Shown: in pieces, positions 43,930-54,301 of the stretch
How positions within the stretch are numbered: the first letter of the stretch is position 1
Layout of the letters: each line of letters opens with the position of its first letter
Assembly (NCBI GenBank): GCA_025084515.1
Contig: JAJAGP010001662.1
Location: 106,500-170,499, forward strand
Source: Ancistrus triradiatus
Taxonomy: Eukaryota; Chordata; Actinopteri; Siluriformes; Loricariidae
DNA length: 64,000 nucleotides
Direction: 5' to 3'
Notes under the pieces: model-generated
The model's input: the letters and a program-made list of their open reading frames with translations, nothing else
Told to the model about the DNA's origin: nothing
The model's database searches: none
Position numbers and translations under genes: made by a program

Positions 43930-44480
43930 CATATTCTTCTTCTTCTTTTGGCTTCTCCCTTTATCAGGGGTCGCCACAGCGAGTTAAACGTTTCCACATC
44001 ACCCTGTCCTCCACGTCCTCTACTCTCACCCCAACTCCCTGCATATCTTCATTTACCACAACCAAATAACTCCTCTTTGGTCTTCCTCTCCATCTCTTGC
44101 CTGGCAGCTCCATCTCCAACATCCTCCTACCAATATATCCACTATCCCTCCTCTGCACATGTCCAAACCATCTCAGTCTTCCCTCTCGAATTTTGTCTCC
44201 CAATTTTCCAAACCTGTGCTGTCCCTCTGATGATCTCATTTCCTAATCCTGTGTCCACCCTAGACACTCCAAAAGAGAACCTCAACATCTTAAGTTCTGC
44301 CACCCTCCAGCTCTGCTTCCTGTCTCTTTGTCAGTGCCACTGTCTCTAAGCCATAGAACAAGGCTGGTCTCACTACTCTCTTATAAATCTTTCCTTTCAC
44401 TTTTGCTGTGACACTCTTCTCCACCCACTCCATCCTGCCTGAACTCTCTTCTTTATGCTCACCCTGCATATGTTTCATTT
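43930..44480 (-). pseudogene. RTE-like LINE, reverse transcriptase C-terminal end
   Basis: Minus strand. Upstream segment KGKIYKRVVRPALFYGLETV then ALTKRQEAELEGG (44290-44478), then after a frame change FGHVQRRDSGYIGRRMLEME with LPGKRWRGRPKRS, ending RLTRCGDP (43964-44239). This block order is typical of the C-terminus of widespread fish RTE-type non-LTR retrotransposon proteins. The 3' end (cttcttcttcttttgg on the plus strand) is a short AAG-type tail. The frame is shifted and the N-terminal endonuclease and most of the RT are missing, so this is a 5'-truncated dead copy. Confidence 0.8.
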
Positions 44481-44481
44481 A

Positions 44482-45165
44482 AATTGAATTCAACATGATG
44501 TGTCCGATGTTCAGGTCAGTAAGGGACAGCAATTTCAATAATACATTTCTGCACTGACTTTTCTCATCCTACATCTCTTCCCAAAGATTGTGTGCTGTGA
44601 TTGTATTAGAAAACTCTGAACATGACGACTACCCATGCTTTGTTAAAGCTACGTGCTCAGCACAACAGAAATTCACACTGCTCTTCAATTTTAGCATGTT
44701 GTGCTAAAATGCTGCCGGCTCGGCACTGCGTTTTGAGGATTCGGCATCGATTGATGTGAATCCAACACTTGTCTGAAAACTACAAGGACGCATGTTCTTG
44801 CGTATACAGTAATTGATAGCCTCAGTTATTGCCTTTAAGCAGATACAGTATAATTCATTAATAACTAGCTCTGAAATGAACTGCTAATGCTATTTTTTTC
44901 TCTCTCTCGCTCTCGCTCTCGCTCTCTCATTCGCATACACAAATATGCACCAGGGAAGTAGATTCTCACATTAGTTGATCTGCGATGACTGTATCGATGT
45001 TTTGCTGTTTTCATTTATTATTTGAATCTAATCTAGGCTCATGTAGATGCATCAGAGACAATGTAGCAATTAACCAATTCACAACAGGTTTTCTTTACAC
45101 CCCAATCCTCTGTACCCACTTCAGCCTGCTGGTGGTCACTAAGTCCAGAGCCCTTAACAGAGCAT
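44482..45165. other. Mostly unrecognised; short (TC)n tract
   Basis: A TC-rich tract with gctctc units lies at about 44890-44928. Otherwise nothing recognised. Confidence 0.4.
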
Positions 45166-45167
45166 GA

Positions 45168-45355
45168 CTCACTCATTCACTTAGTCAGACTTAGGGAAAT
45201 TCTGAGCTGCCAGTTCACCTACCAGGATGTTTTTAGCACGTGGGAATACACAGAGGAAAGCCATGTGACTACGGAGAGAACATGCCAAAATCCACACTCT
45301 GGAGATACCAACACTACCTGCTGCATGCCATCCTAAATATAACCTCTTGTGATAT
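45168..45355 (+). repeat. H-repeat, diverged
   Basis: 'actcactcattcacttagtc', 'ctaccaggatgtttttagca' and 'ggagagaacatgccaaaatc' follow H-repeat order. It is followed by a SINE-A head scrap. Confidence 0.45.
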
Positions 45356-45357
45356 GC

Positions 45358-45410
45358 TGGACCTTTGTTCCATAGTCCAATACCTTAACCACTGCACCAC
45401 CACAGTCCTA
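45358..45410 (-). repeat. SINE-A head fragment
   Basis: 'gttccatagtccaatacctt' and 'aaccactgcaccaccacagt' complement the SINE-A 5' head. Body and tail absent. Confidence 0.7.
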
Positions 45411-45429
45411 TTGTGGGCATATTTCATAA

Positions 45430-46362
45430 TACACTGAGTGGCCAATTTATTACAGATGCCTGCCTTTTCTCACTTGGCATTTCCATGTATGGGAATTTGA
45501 CATGTGATGCCAGAGTGCAGCATAAAATCCATTAGAAATGGAAAATCGAGCGATCTGAGAGACTTCAAACAAGGCATTGCAATCGGTGCCCGACTATCCA
45601 GGGCCAGTATTTAAAAAATCTTGTGGGGTTTTCTCATGAAATGGTAAGATTACTGTGATCAAGGAAAAACACCCAGCGAAAAGGCGTCCTGTGGATGTAA
45701 ACAACTTGTCTACAAAAGGGGTCAGAGGAGGATGTCGAGAATCATTCTGACAAACAGGAGGTGCACAGTCAAGCAAATTGCAGCCAAATACAATGTGTCT
45801 GAACACACAACTCATTCCTTAGCACAGATGAGCGAGAACAGTTTGAGTGCCATTGCTTCTAAGCGAAACAGAAATGCAATACTCCAGTGGGCAGAAAAGT
45901 GCGTAAATTGGTCAAATTAATCTATGTTTTTTATTTCACCTTATTAATGGGAGGGCGAGAATTTAGCACAAAGTAGTATGAAGCATTGTCTAAGCATTGT
46001 GGCTGAGCAAGTCCATCTGTTCATCTGTTCAGGGCAGCTGTTTAGCCTACGGCAGAAGGATACTTTCTGCAAGACAATGCACCATACCATCATATATTCA
46101 TGCAGTCAGGCACTGGTTCCAGGAACTTGACAAGTTTCCTTGCTTCGCTGGCCTTCACAGTCCCTGGATCTTAATACTGTACAATATTTCTCTGGTGCAA
46201 GGTAGAACAGACTGTGTAATTTGCGCCAACTACAAGAACCTCTCCTGTCTGCATGTTCAATATTCCTGCAGAATGATTTCAAAACCTTGTGGAGTCTATG
46301 GCACAATGAATTGCTGCGGTTACCATTGCAGTGCAAGATGTTTCTCTAATAAAAGGGTCATT
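45430..46362 (+). mobile_element. T8 Tc1-like transposon, near full span, decayed
   Basis: Left TIR tacactgagtggccaatttatt at 45430 and a right end with 'tctaataaaagggtcatt' bracket about 930 bp of transposase-derived sequence. A 5' fragment of the same family is at 38946-39335. Confidence 0.75.
45540..46350 (+). pseudogene. T8 Tc1-like transposase pseudogene
   Basis: The N-terminal part (open 45732-45920) includes KQIAAKYNVSEHTTHSLAQM, a helix-turn-helix, followed by RNRNAILQWAEKCVNW. A deletion then removes the first catalytic Asp. The second catalytic motif can be read near 46070 as FCKTMHHTI, so Asp is no longer visible there. The remaining part resembles WPSQSLDLN (third motif context) and a C-terminus around LWHNELLRLPLQCK. 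Several frameshifts. Dead copy. Confidence 0.7.
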
Positions 46363-46364
46363 CC

Positions 46365-46985
46365 ATACCTATTCGAGTCTTGTCAATGTGATGTCCTATT
46401 ATATGTAATCAGGCATGTCTAAGTTTGTACTGGTAGTTTATTTTTACGACATATTTATTTATCATGGAAACAATGTCTGCTTAATGGGATGTATCCTGCA
46501 TTTGCCCCACTAATGTCACACCCTTGGCCTTTATTTTATGTTCACATTTGTCTGGGTACACACGTACCTTCACTGAAATGTCACGGTGAGTGTATGGCAG
46601 CTGCTCTGAGGGCATGGGCATATTTATTTTGACAGAGGCAGTAGTCAACATATTTTATACTGACAATCTAATGAGCTGGATAAATCAAGCCTGAAGAGAT
46701 GAATTGAGGCCTGAACTCAGCCTTCAGTATCCAGCCATCCACCCTCCTTTACCACTTTGTGACTTTTGAATAGGCTTGTCTGCTGAAATAGTGCCAAGTT
46801 TCGATTGCTGAATGATCTCACTTGGCAGGGTGTGTGAATCATAAGGAACCGACAGCAAGTTCAGGTCAAAACAGATTTGAAAATATGCTCTTACCCCTGT
46901 CTATAGTGCTGACATTTTTACAGATGTGTGGATTTCATATGACATGCAGCCTCGCAAAACCTACTCATGTAGTGAAGCAAGGCAG
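46365..46985. other. No recognised feature
   Basis: No repeat or coding trace recognised. Confidence 0.4.
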
Positions 46986-46986
46986 T

Positions 46987-47050
46987 ATACAGGCACTCCT
47001 CGTTTTAAGATGGCCCGACTTACGATATGTCAATTTTACAATGGGAATCT
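46987..47050. repeat. DX-related terminal scrap (tentative)
   Basis: 'tacaggcactcctcgtttta' then 'gatggcccgacttacgatat' is similar to 'gtacaggtgctccctgattg' inside DX copy 3. May be a separate common fish repeat sharing that module. Confidence 0.35.
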
Positions 47051-47285
47051 GACAATAAAAAGAAATACCCACTCAGTATAAACCTTACTCTGAATTTGGA
47101 ATTGCATTGTTGTGTATATTACCACATGTGCAGGTGCTGGTGTACTAGTCTAACACGCTAGACCAACATTATGGTGACCTAAGTTCAAGTCCCAGCAGTG
47201 TCATCTGGCTTACCTGTCACTTACAGGCACCCCTGGCTGTGTCTGAAAGAAAGACTCATCCCCCAGTGCTACAACAGCGACCCTG

Positions 47286-47960
47286 CCTGCAATGACAGAG
47301 GTTAAACATTTCCTGTAAGTCTTCACCAGGTTTACACACACAGCTGGTATTTTGGCCCATTCCTCCATGCAGATCTCCTCTAGAGCAGTGATGTTTTGGG
47401 GCTGTCACTGGGCAACACGGATTTTCAACTCCCTCCACAAATTTTCTATGGGGTTGAGGTCTGGAGACTGTCTAGGCCACTCGAGGACCTCAAAATGCTT
47501 TTTACGGAGCCACTCCTTCGTTGCCCGAGCGGTGTGTTTGGTATCATTGTCATGCTGGAAGACCCAGCCATGTTCCATCTTCAATGCTCTCACTGATGGA
47601 AGGAGGTTTTGGCTTAAATTCTCATGATACATGGCCCCGACAATTCTTCCCTTAACACGGATCAGTCGTCCTGTCCCCTTTGCATAGTGTGTCCCTCTCG
47701 GCGTAGTGTGTTACTGATGGTAGCCTTTGTTACTTTGGTCCCAGCTCTCTGCAGGTCATTCATCAGGTCCCTCCGTGTAGTTCTGGAATTTTTGCTGACC
47801 GCTCTCATGATCATTTTGACCCCACGGGATGAGATTTTGCGTGATCGGGGGAGATTATCGATTTTCTTACAATTGCTCTCACAGTTTGTAGATTGCTTGC
47901 CAATTGTAGATTCCCAGCCTGCTGCAAGTCTACTATTTTTTTCCTGGTGTCCTTCAACAG
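47286..47960 (-). pseudogene. T2 transposase pseudogene, middle deleted
   Basis: Two readable parts. The N-terminal frame (48000-47662) includes the helix-turn-helix region (ESTIGKQSTNCESNCKKIDN) and TRRDLMNDLQRAGTKVTKAT ISNTLRREG. The C-terminal frame (47632-47405) includes YHENLSQNLLPSVRALKMEH, the second Asp in VFQHDNDTKHTARATKEWL, and Glu in SPDLNPIENLWRELK with intact DD34E-type spacing context. Between them 'cctttgcatagtgtgtccc' marks a deletion that removes the first catalytic Asp region. The start codon expected near 47957 is also lost. Inactive. Confidence 0.85.
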
Positions 47961-48263
47961 CTCTTTGGTCTTTTTGGTCCTCGTCAGATAACGAGGTCAA
48001 ACAAGTGCCATTAATACAGGTAACAAGTGGAGGACAGAAGAGCTTCTTAAAGAAGTTACAGGTCTGTGAGAGCCAGAAATCTTGCTTGTTTGTGGGTGAC
48101 TAAATACTAAAAATCCTACAATGTGATTTCCTGGATTTTTTTCTCATTTTGTCTCTCATAGTTGAAGTGTACCTATGATGAAAATTACAGACCTCTCTCA
48201 TCTTTCTAAGTAGGAGAACTTGCACAATCAGTGGCTGACTAAATACTTTTTTGCCCCACTGTA
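47286..48263 (-). mobile_element. T2 Tc1-like transposon, one TIR present
   Basis: The high-coordinate end carries the complete terminal repeat to 'acttttttgccccactgta' (TA at 48262-48263). The low end stops at 'caatgacagaggttaaacat', so the other TIR is missing. About 0.98 kb against an expected 1.5-1.6 kb. Confidence 0.9.
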
Positions 48264-48267
48264 TACC

Positions 48268-48709
48268 CTGCTTATTCTTTATTTAAGTTTTAGCTGTCAC
48301 TGCAGCTTGTGGTTCTACAATTACAGACTATAGTCCATATGTTTCTCTACATACTTTGTTCATCCCCTTTACTCTGTTCTCTAATGGTCAGGACCACCAC
48401 AGATCAGGTACTGTTTGGGTGCTGGATCATTCTCAGAACTGCAGTGACCCTGATGTCTTGGTCATGATAATGAGTGGATCAGACACTTCAGTGTCTCTGC
48501 TGGACTAAAAATAGTAAAACAGCCAAAAATGTTCAGCCAGCAGGTGAATTTAAAACTCCAGCGTCTCATCCAGTCATACCATTTCAACACACACTAACAC
48601 ACCACAAACACTTCAGGTAAAGGGGACTAACAAAGTATTCAGAGAAACAGATGGACTACAGTCTGCAATTGTAGACCACTAAAACTTACTGTAAATTAAG
48701 AATAAGCAG
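48268..48709. mobile_element. FB: palindromic foldback or MITE-like element
   Basis: Arms of about 100 bp are inverted repeats. Left arm 48268-48372 starts 'ctgcttattctttatttaag' and includes 'actatagtccatatgtttct' and 'catcccctttac'. Right arm 48617-48709 starts 'gtaaaggggactaacaaagt' and ends 'aagaataagcag'. Central part has 'ctgtttgggtgctggatcat' and 'gagtggatcagacacttcag'. This matches a widespread fish palindromic nonautonomous repeat type. It starts 5 bp from the T2 end at 48263. No open frame. Confidence 0.75.
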
Positions 48710-48734
48710 AAAACATACTGAACAATATAGATTG

Positions 48735-48760
48735 CCTAAGACTTGTACACAGTACTCTAT
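48735..48760 (-). mobile_element. T7 terminal scrap
   Basis: 'gcctaagacttgtacacagt' then actct is close to the complement of the T7 end. Only about 26 bp survive, 25 bp past FB. Confidence 0.5.
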
Positions 48761-48761
48761 G

Positions 48762-49555
48762 TCAGCACCAAACATTTCTGCTTGCTCACATACTCTTATG
48801 TACTCACAAGAAGTATAACTTTCACTTATGCACTTCTACCTACTGCCAGAGAAGATGTGACACTTTCTGTTTATCCTCAGTCTCCTTGTTTATCCTCTGG
48901 TGGTGAGCTAGATATTTTGCTTGAAGATGTGTATCTCTAAAAGATCTTCTGTTACACGTTCTGATTAGGGAAAATACGTCTTTCACTGACCAGTTCTACC
49001 TTTAGGTCCTGGATTCCCTCAGTCAGAGGCTACCAGAAATTACCTGGGTCTGCACTAGTTTTGGAAAGGAAGTCGGTTACTGGAATTAAATACTGTGTAT
49101 TACTGTTTGAGACTTTGATCCATGTGTTAACCCTCTTGGAAGGCAGCCTGATGGCCTCCATGACTGAGCTGCTTTCTTCTTCTCCTCTGACCTGTTTACT
49201 TTTACCATTTAGATGTCTAGGTCTAGATTTTTGCTCTCCTGTGACCTGCTGATTTTCACTTAAATGTAGAGGAAAAGCAGGATTTGCAAACTTGTATCTG
49301 TTTCAAAATATACACGCTAGAGACTGCCTTATTATAGAAGCCTCACAGTCCAGTATGTGTATGACTATTTGATCAAAGAGTTGTCCAGAGCAAATGATTA
49401 CAGTACGTAGAATAGAAAGAGTATAAATGGAACTGTGCCAAACTGGTCCATTCAAAATGATAGAAATGTTATTTTATCTATTTGTACTTATCATCAAATA
49501 AACCCAGGGGCATTAACATATGTGCATACAGTAGTTCATAGGATTCCTACACTCA
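48762..49555. other. No recognised feature
   Basis: Unique-looking. A short repeat of 'gacctg'-containing phrases near 49190 and 49240 is probably chance. Confidence 0.4.
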
Positions 49556-49559
49556 TTTA

Positions 49560-49672
49560 TTCATTCACTTGCTTATCCCCTTAATCCTGGACAGGGTTGC
49601 AGGAGACCCAGTGCCCAGCTGGTGGCACAGGGTGCAAGGCAGGGACAACCTTAGAGAGGTCACCAATCCATG
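49560..49672 (+). repeat. H-repeat, 5' part
   Basis: 'cttgcttatccccttaatcc', 'tggacagggttgcaggagac' and 'ccagctggtggcacagggtg' form the clearest start of the H-repeat in the window. It is the reverse of the blocks at 22923 and 23248. Confidence 0.6.
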
Positions 49673-49810
49673 ATTTTTACAAATAAATAATTAAATTGGG
49701 TACAGAGCTGCTAAATGCTCTACACCTTCTCCTGCATTTTACATAGACCTAGGATTGTGGCATGATACAAAATGTAGTTGTGGTCTGTAATATCATGCAC
49801 ATGTGCTGTG

Positions 49811-49814
<4 letters not shown>

Positions 49815-49873
<59 letters not shown>
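49815..49873. repeat. (TA)n microsatellite
   Basis: About 59 bp of alternating TA with one G interruption near the end. Confidence 0.95.
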
Positions 49874-49874
49874 G

Positions 49875-50385
49875 AAACTGGACTTTTTAGTGGGGCACCA
49901 TAACATTTTACTGGGGCATGTGCCCAAGTAAAGTGGGTCTAATGATACCCCTGGTTACTATGCACAGGCTACCCACCATTAACATGGACCTTTGGGCCTC
50001 CAGTAGATTATTTTTGCTCTCCAGGGTCAGGATCAGGGTTATCCTGGGCTCTTGACACCCCTATAGCTTTCAACTCTCTAGCTGAAAGAACCCCCCTAGT
50101 ATAAAAAACAGGAACATGGGAAACTGAGCACCAAGTGTTGACATTTTTAAGTATTTATACAACGTGTTTTTGTGTGTAAAACATGGACAAAAAAATTCTA
50201 CACCTTAATGTGAGGTCCGAAAAAGGTTCTAAGCAAATGTTTGTCATACATACTGCTTCTGTATGCAGTGGGAAATATGGTGAACTACCTGCATGAATGG
50301 CTGCTAAAAACTGTTTTTAGTCATTGTCGTGTTGCTTGACTGAATCTCTTTGAGATCCCCTGATCATGAGCTCCTGATATAACTG
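49875..50385. other. No recognised feature
   Basis: No repeat or coding trace recognised. Confidence 0.4.
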
Positions 50386-50389
50386 GAAT

Positions 50390-50855
50390 ACATCAGAACC
50401 TCAGTGATTGCAAGCCACCATGGCCCTGAGGTAAAAAGCAGCTGTCAGGCTGAACCCAGAGATGGGGATATTCAGGAAGGTTTACTGAAAACACTAGCAG
50501 TAATGCAGGTGAGGGACATGCAGAGGGGGGTCAGGATATACAGCCAGGGTTTGGTACATGGGGAGATAGGAAACCAGGCTTTGTGGGTAAACCATTAATC
50601 ACAGCAGGAGTAGGAACCAAAGTAGAATAATAAGTAAACCTTGGTAACATACCTGTAGGTAACTATGGAATTTCGCAAAGCATCAGGATGAACAGAATGC
50701 TTGAATAGGAGAAACCAACCGAAACAAGAAACCGATGTGGAAGGTTAATAAGCAGGCAAATGAGAACGAGGCAGTCTGGAGGCTTGGCTGGATGCGATGG
50801 GGAGAGGAAGTGGAGTCTGAGATGCTGGATTAGGGAGCAAGAGATTTGACACTAC
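50390..50855. repeat. Possible degenerate LTR-type repeat
   Basis: Purine-rich on the plus strand with phrases such as 'gtaatgcaggtgagggacat', 'aggcaaatgagaacgaggca' and 'ggaaccaaagtagaataata', similar in style to 26965-27545. No boundary, polymerase trace or target duplication found, so this is weak. Confidence 0.2.
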
Positions 50856-50884
50856 CACCATTTTGAATCTGAGGTGGGATATGC

Positions 50885-51143
50885 CTTTGGGGTTTGTTCA
50901 TTCATTAATTCATCGTCAGTAACTACTTTATTCAAGCGACTGGTGTGGTGGGTCCTGGATCTTATCCTAGAAATAGTGGGTACAAGACGGAAATCCAACC
51001 AGGACCAGGTTTCCGTTTATCACAGAGAATCACACTCATTCATTTACACCCTTTCACACCTTGGGGCAATTTAGAGGAGTCAGTCCACCTACTGGCATGT
51101 TTTGAAAAGTGAAAAGAAGCCCAAGTAGACATGAAGGAAAAAT
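50885..51143 (+). repeat. H-repeat-like, diverged
   Basis: 'tcctggatcttatcctagaa', 'aatcacactcattcatttac', 'cctttcacaccttggggcaa' and 'tttagaggagtcagtccacc' follow H-repeat order but are strongly diverged. It abuts the T4 element. Confidence 0.5.
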
Positions 51144-52302
51144 TACCTGGACAAAAAATTTACTTCAGGCCGCTGCATGGCAGAAGATGGGGTTGCACAA
51201 GGATGATCGAGCTATAAATACCTGTGGGGTGTCCGAGGGTGTCTGAAAGATTGAGAAGAGGTGGTACAGTGCAGTGCATCTTTCATATGATGTGTGGAAA
51301 ATGGGTCACAAAGCAGATGTTAATGATTGGCAAAAAGGAGTGATAGCATTTGGATGTGCCAAAGGCCATAGTGTGAAGGCAGTAGCTGAATTTGAAGGTG
51401 TATTGAAGCATACAGTCATATGGGTCTACCAGCAGTGACAAAAATGCCAGCCTACAACAAATTCTCATCAGAATTTTGGCCAAAAGACAAAACAGGAACC
51501 ATAGGCATGTTTCACAGTTTGTGAATAAAAATCACTCCACTTCCATTTAAAATTGCTTCTAGAAGTCAATGCAGGTCCTTAACAATCAATTTCTGAAAGA
51601 ACACTCCTCAGGGAATTGCATACTGTGAACATATGGAGCAGAGTGGCATGCAAGAGGCCTTTGCTAACTTCTGCTCACAAAGTTGCCTGGTTAAAGTGGG
51701 TGAAAAGACACAAAAATTTGACTGTTCTTGACTGGAAATGTGTGATCTGGTCAGAATCTTGTTTCTGATTGTATGTGAATAATGCTAGGTGTCATGTTCA
51801 TTGAATACCTCATGAAGCCTTCAATGAGAACTGCATACAAGGGGTGGTTCAGCTGGAGGAGGTTATGTGATGTTCTGGGTGTCCTGTGGTTGAGGTGACA
51901 GTAAATTTAAACCACAATGCCTACATTGAGCTACTGGACAAGCAGGTTTTGCCTGTTGATCATTATCTTACCCAGGTACATAACATTCCTGTCCCTGTAT
52001 TCCAAGATCACAATTCTCGCATTCGCAGGGTTGCAAATGTGACTGATTGGCATGATGAACATTCAGGAGAAGTCACACATCTGGACTGACCCACAACGTC
52101 CCCAGGTGTGAATCCTCTTGAAAATCTCTGGGACTTCCAGGAACAATGAGTAAGACGTCAGGGAAGGTATCCACAAAATATGGCCAAACTGCGCAATTCA
52201 TTGAAGCAAGAGTGGCTGAACATTGACGTCACCTATGTGGAGGTATTGCACGCACTTAGGTACGATGCAGTCACAGATTACTAATTTTTGTCCGGTGAGC
52301 TT
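51144..52302 (+). mobile_element. T4 Tc1-like transposon
   Basis: Short inverted termini: 'tacctggacaaaaaattta' at 51144 and the complement of 'aatttttgtccggtgagc' ending at about 52302. About 1.16 kb containing a decayed plus-strand transposase. A T1 element begins only 12 bp beyond its right end. Confidence 0.7.
51292..52285 (+). pseudogene. T4 Tc1-like transposase pseudogene
   Basis: N-terminal part reads MGHKADVNDWQKGVIAFGCA then KGHSVKAVAEFEGVLKHTVI, a helix-turn-helix region, ending in a stop. The middle includes AHKVAWLKWVKRHKNLTVLD and VIWSESCF, the first catalytic context, with Asp replaced (usually WSDES). After frameshifts it continues VLPVDHYLTQVHNIPVPVFQ then DHNSRIRRVANVTDWHDEHS, then a third-motif context SPGVNPLENLWDF with Glu present. 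C-terminus MAKLRNSLKQEWLNIDVTYV. The second catalytic Asp may be D in FQDHNS. Decayed and inactive. Confidence 0.75.
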
Positions 52303-52314
52303 ATAATGACCATG

Positions 52315-52895
52315 TACAGTGGTGCTTGAAAGCTTGTGAACCCCTAGAACTTTTCTGAATAAATATGACCTAAAACATCATCAGATTTTCACACAAGTCC
52401 TAAAAGTAGATAAAGAGAACCCAGTTAAACAAATGAGACAAAAACATTATCCTTAGTCATTTATTTATTGAGGAAAATGATCCAAGATTGCATATTAGTG
52501 AGTGGCAAAAGTATGTGAACCTCTAGGATTAGCAGTTAATTTGAAAGTGAAATTAGTCAGGTGTTTTCAGTCAATGGGATGACAATCAGGTGTGAGTGGG
52601 CACCCTGTTTTATTTAAAGAGAACAGGGATCTATCAAAGTCTGCTCTTCACAACACCTGTTTGTGGAAATGTATCATGGCACGAACAACGGAGATTTCTG
52701 AGGACCTCAGAAAAAGAGTTGTTGATGCTCATCAGGCTGGAAAAGGTTACAAAACCATCTCTAAAGAGTTTGGACTCCACCAATCCACAGTCAGACAGAT
52801 TGTGTACAAATGGAGAAAATTCAAGACCATTGTTACCCTCCCCAGGAGTGGTCGACCAACAAAGATCACTCCAAGAGCAAGGCGTGTAATAGTTG
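52315..52895 (+). mobile_element. T1 Tc1-like transposon, 5' half
   Basis: Left TIR tacagtggtgcttgaaagct is complete through 'agtgagtggcaaaagtatg', followed by the T1 5' UTR ('atgggatgacaatcaggtgt') and transposase N-terminus. The element ends abruptly at about 52893, where sequence changes to 'ggctggttcaagtgctgcct'. No right TIR. Confidence 0.9.
52676..52895 (+). pseudogene. T1 transposase N-terminal domain, truncated
   Basis: The ATG at 52676-52678 starts MARTTEISEDLRKRVVDAHQ. The full paired-type DNA-binding region is open: GKGYKTISKEFGLHQSTVRQ, then IVYKWRKFKTIVTLPRSGRP and TKITPRARRVIV. The T1 match ends there and the frame runs into unrelated sequence, stopping at 52951. An upstream in-frame ATG at 52592 lies in the T1 5' UTR and is not the family start. 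The catalytic domain is absent. This is the least mutated T1 DNA-binding domain here. Confidence 0.85.
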
Positions 52896-53855
52896 GCTGG
52901 TTCAAGTGCTGCCTTCCCAGGATGTTGCCACAAGGACTACAGCCCTTATAGCATCAGACTGGTAGAGAGCTTCAACATCTTGCTGCAAAGAAAAAATGAG
53001 AACTTCCTCAGAAAATAGTCAAACTAGTCTGTAGTCATTATGGGATGAGGAATTTCAGGTTTAATTGAAGGCTTTAATGAAGAGTGCTTTATCTTATAAA
53101 AGTGGCTTTGGACTGACCATACCTTAAATTAGATTTTTCCTAAACATTGACCGGTTTACTATTCAATAAACATTTCTGGGTGTTACATAGACTCTTTCCT
53201 CTATGAAACATATGTAGGCAACTTCAGAATAAAAACAGTTGCGTATTCAACAGTCATTTACTGCAAAAGAAGGAAGTCTCTTTACACCACACACAGTGGT
53301 GCCCTGTTAGATTTGCAACTGAGTCAGACCGCTAGCTAATTACAGCTTACGTAACTCGGATGCGAACTTTGGGAGCCCTTGTACCTCAGCGTCAATTTAT
53401 GTATATGTCAGGAGACTGGTTCATCTGTATGCATTTTCTCCATCAAGCATGAAGTTCAGTGAAGGCCCTTCTGTTTTAGAAGTTTTCCACCTTGGAATTG
53501 AGCCTGATGCTTCTCCCGTGGTCACTACGAAGTCCCAAGTAAAGAACAAAACTGAGTGATCAGTACAGTGTGATACCATGTGTTATCAAGATTGCTTCAA
53601 GATCCCTCAAGATCTGTACTGTATCATGATCTTAACATTATGAGTTAGGACATATCAGTTATCACAACAGTTATCTGGACGAAGACCTAATAGGCTATGT
53701 AGTCAAACAATACTTTTTTCAACAACTCTGGATGCTGTATAAATCGTTTAAACACTGTTTCACTGAACTCAAGCTGAACTCAACAGCCTATAGAGAAATA
53801 TGTGAAACAGAATTATTGTCCTTCAGGACTGTGTTCCACTGTTGACTGGACAAAT
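52896..53855. other. No recognised feature
   Basis: The part 52896-53060 ('atagcatcagactggtagag', 'cttgctgcaaagaaaaaatg') reads like coding-sense transposon or host remnant but I cannot place it. The rest is unrecognised. Confidence 0.3.
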
Positions 53856-53856
53856 A

Positions 53857-54300
53857 TACAGGTATGCTCTGTTTAACATCCATCCAATCAACCATTTGCT
53901 TTCATGTCCGATGTCTTAAAAACTATAATAAATGATAATATAAAATAAAAAATTCTCTTTCACCTCAACAGCCAATCAACACTGTGGCTCCACCAGTCTT
54001 GTTCTTGCTTGCTCAGGTTTGGAGACTGTTCTCCAAACTCAGTTGATGTGTTTAGAGCAGTTACTCGTGTTTGTGTGGATGACTTTTTGGTACTTGTATA
54101 TAACAAGCTGTAAATGCCGTTTGTAAGTGTATGTGCCTGTCCTATTGTCAGTAATACTCTTTTGTTTGTCCCCACTACCTGAATATTCTCTCTAACCTAT
54201 AACTATATACACTGGTTCACATTCACTCGCTGGGTCTCTGTTTCATCTGGCTGATCTTCCATGTTGTTTGTAATACTGTCTAACAATGCAATCGTCTTTC
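53857..54300 (+). repeat. RX repeat copy, right part missing
   Basis: Left end 'tacaggtatgctctgtttaa' with 'catccatccaatcaaccat', then 'gtgtttgtgtggatgacttt', 'gtatgtgcctgtcctattgt', 'attctctctaacctataact' and 'tctgtttcatctggctgatc' in the same order as 5698-7215. It stops near 'gtctaacaatgca'. Confidence 0.65.
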
Positions 54301-54301
54301 A

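Noticed and set aside
43873..44349. 158-codon plus-strand frame
   Set aside because: It is the antisense shadow of the RTE-like LINE C-terminus on the minus strand.
44890..44928. TC-rich tract as a promoter or GAGA-type site
   Set aside because: Simple-sequence tract with no gene nearby.
47624..48103. 159-codon plus-strand frame
   Set aside because: Antisense shadow of the T2 transposase pseudogene.
52596..52933. 97- and 99-codon frames on both strands
   Set aside because: Shadows of the T1 transposase N-terminal domain at 52676-52895.
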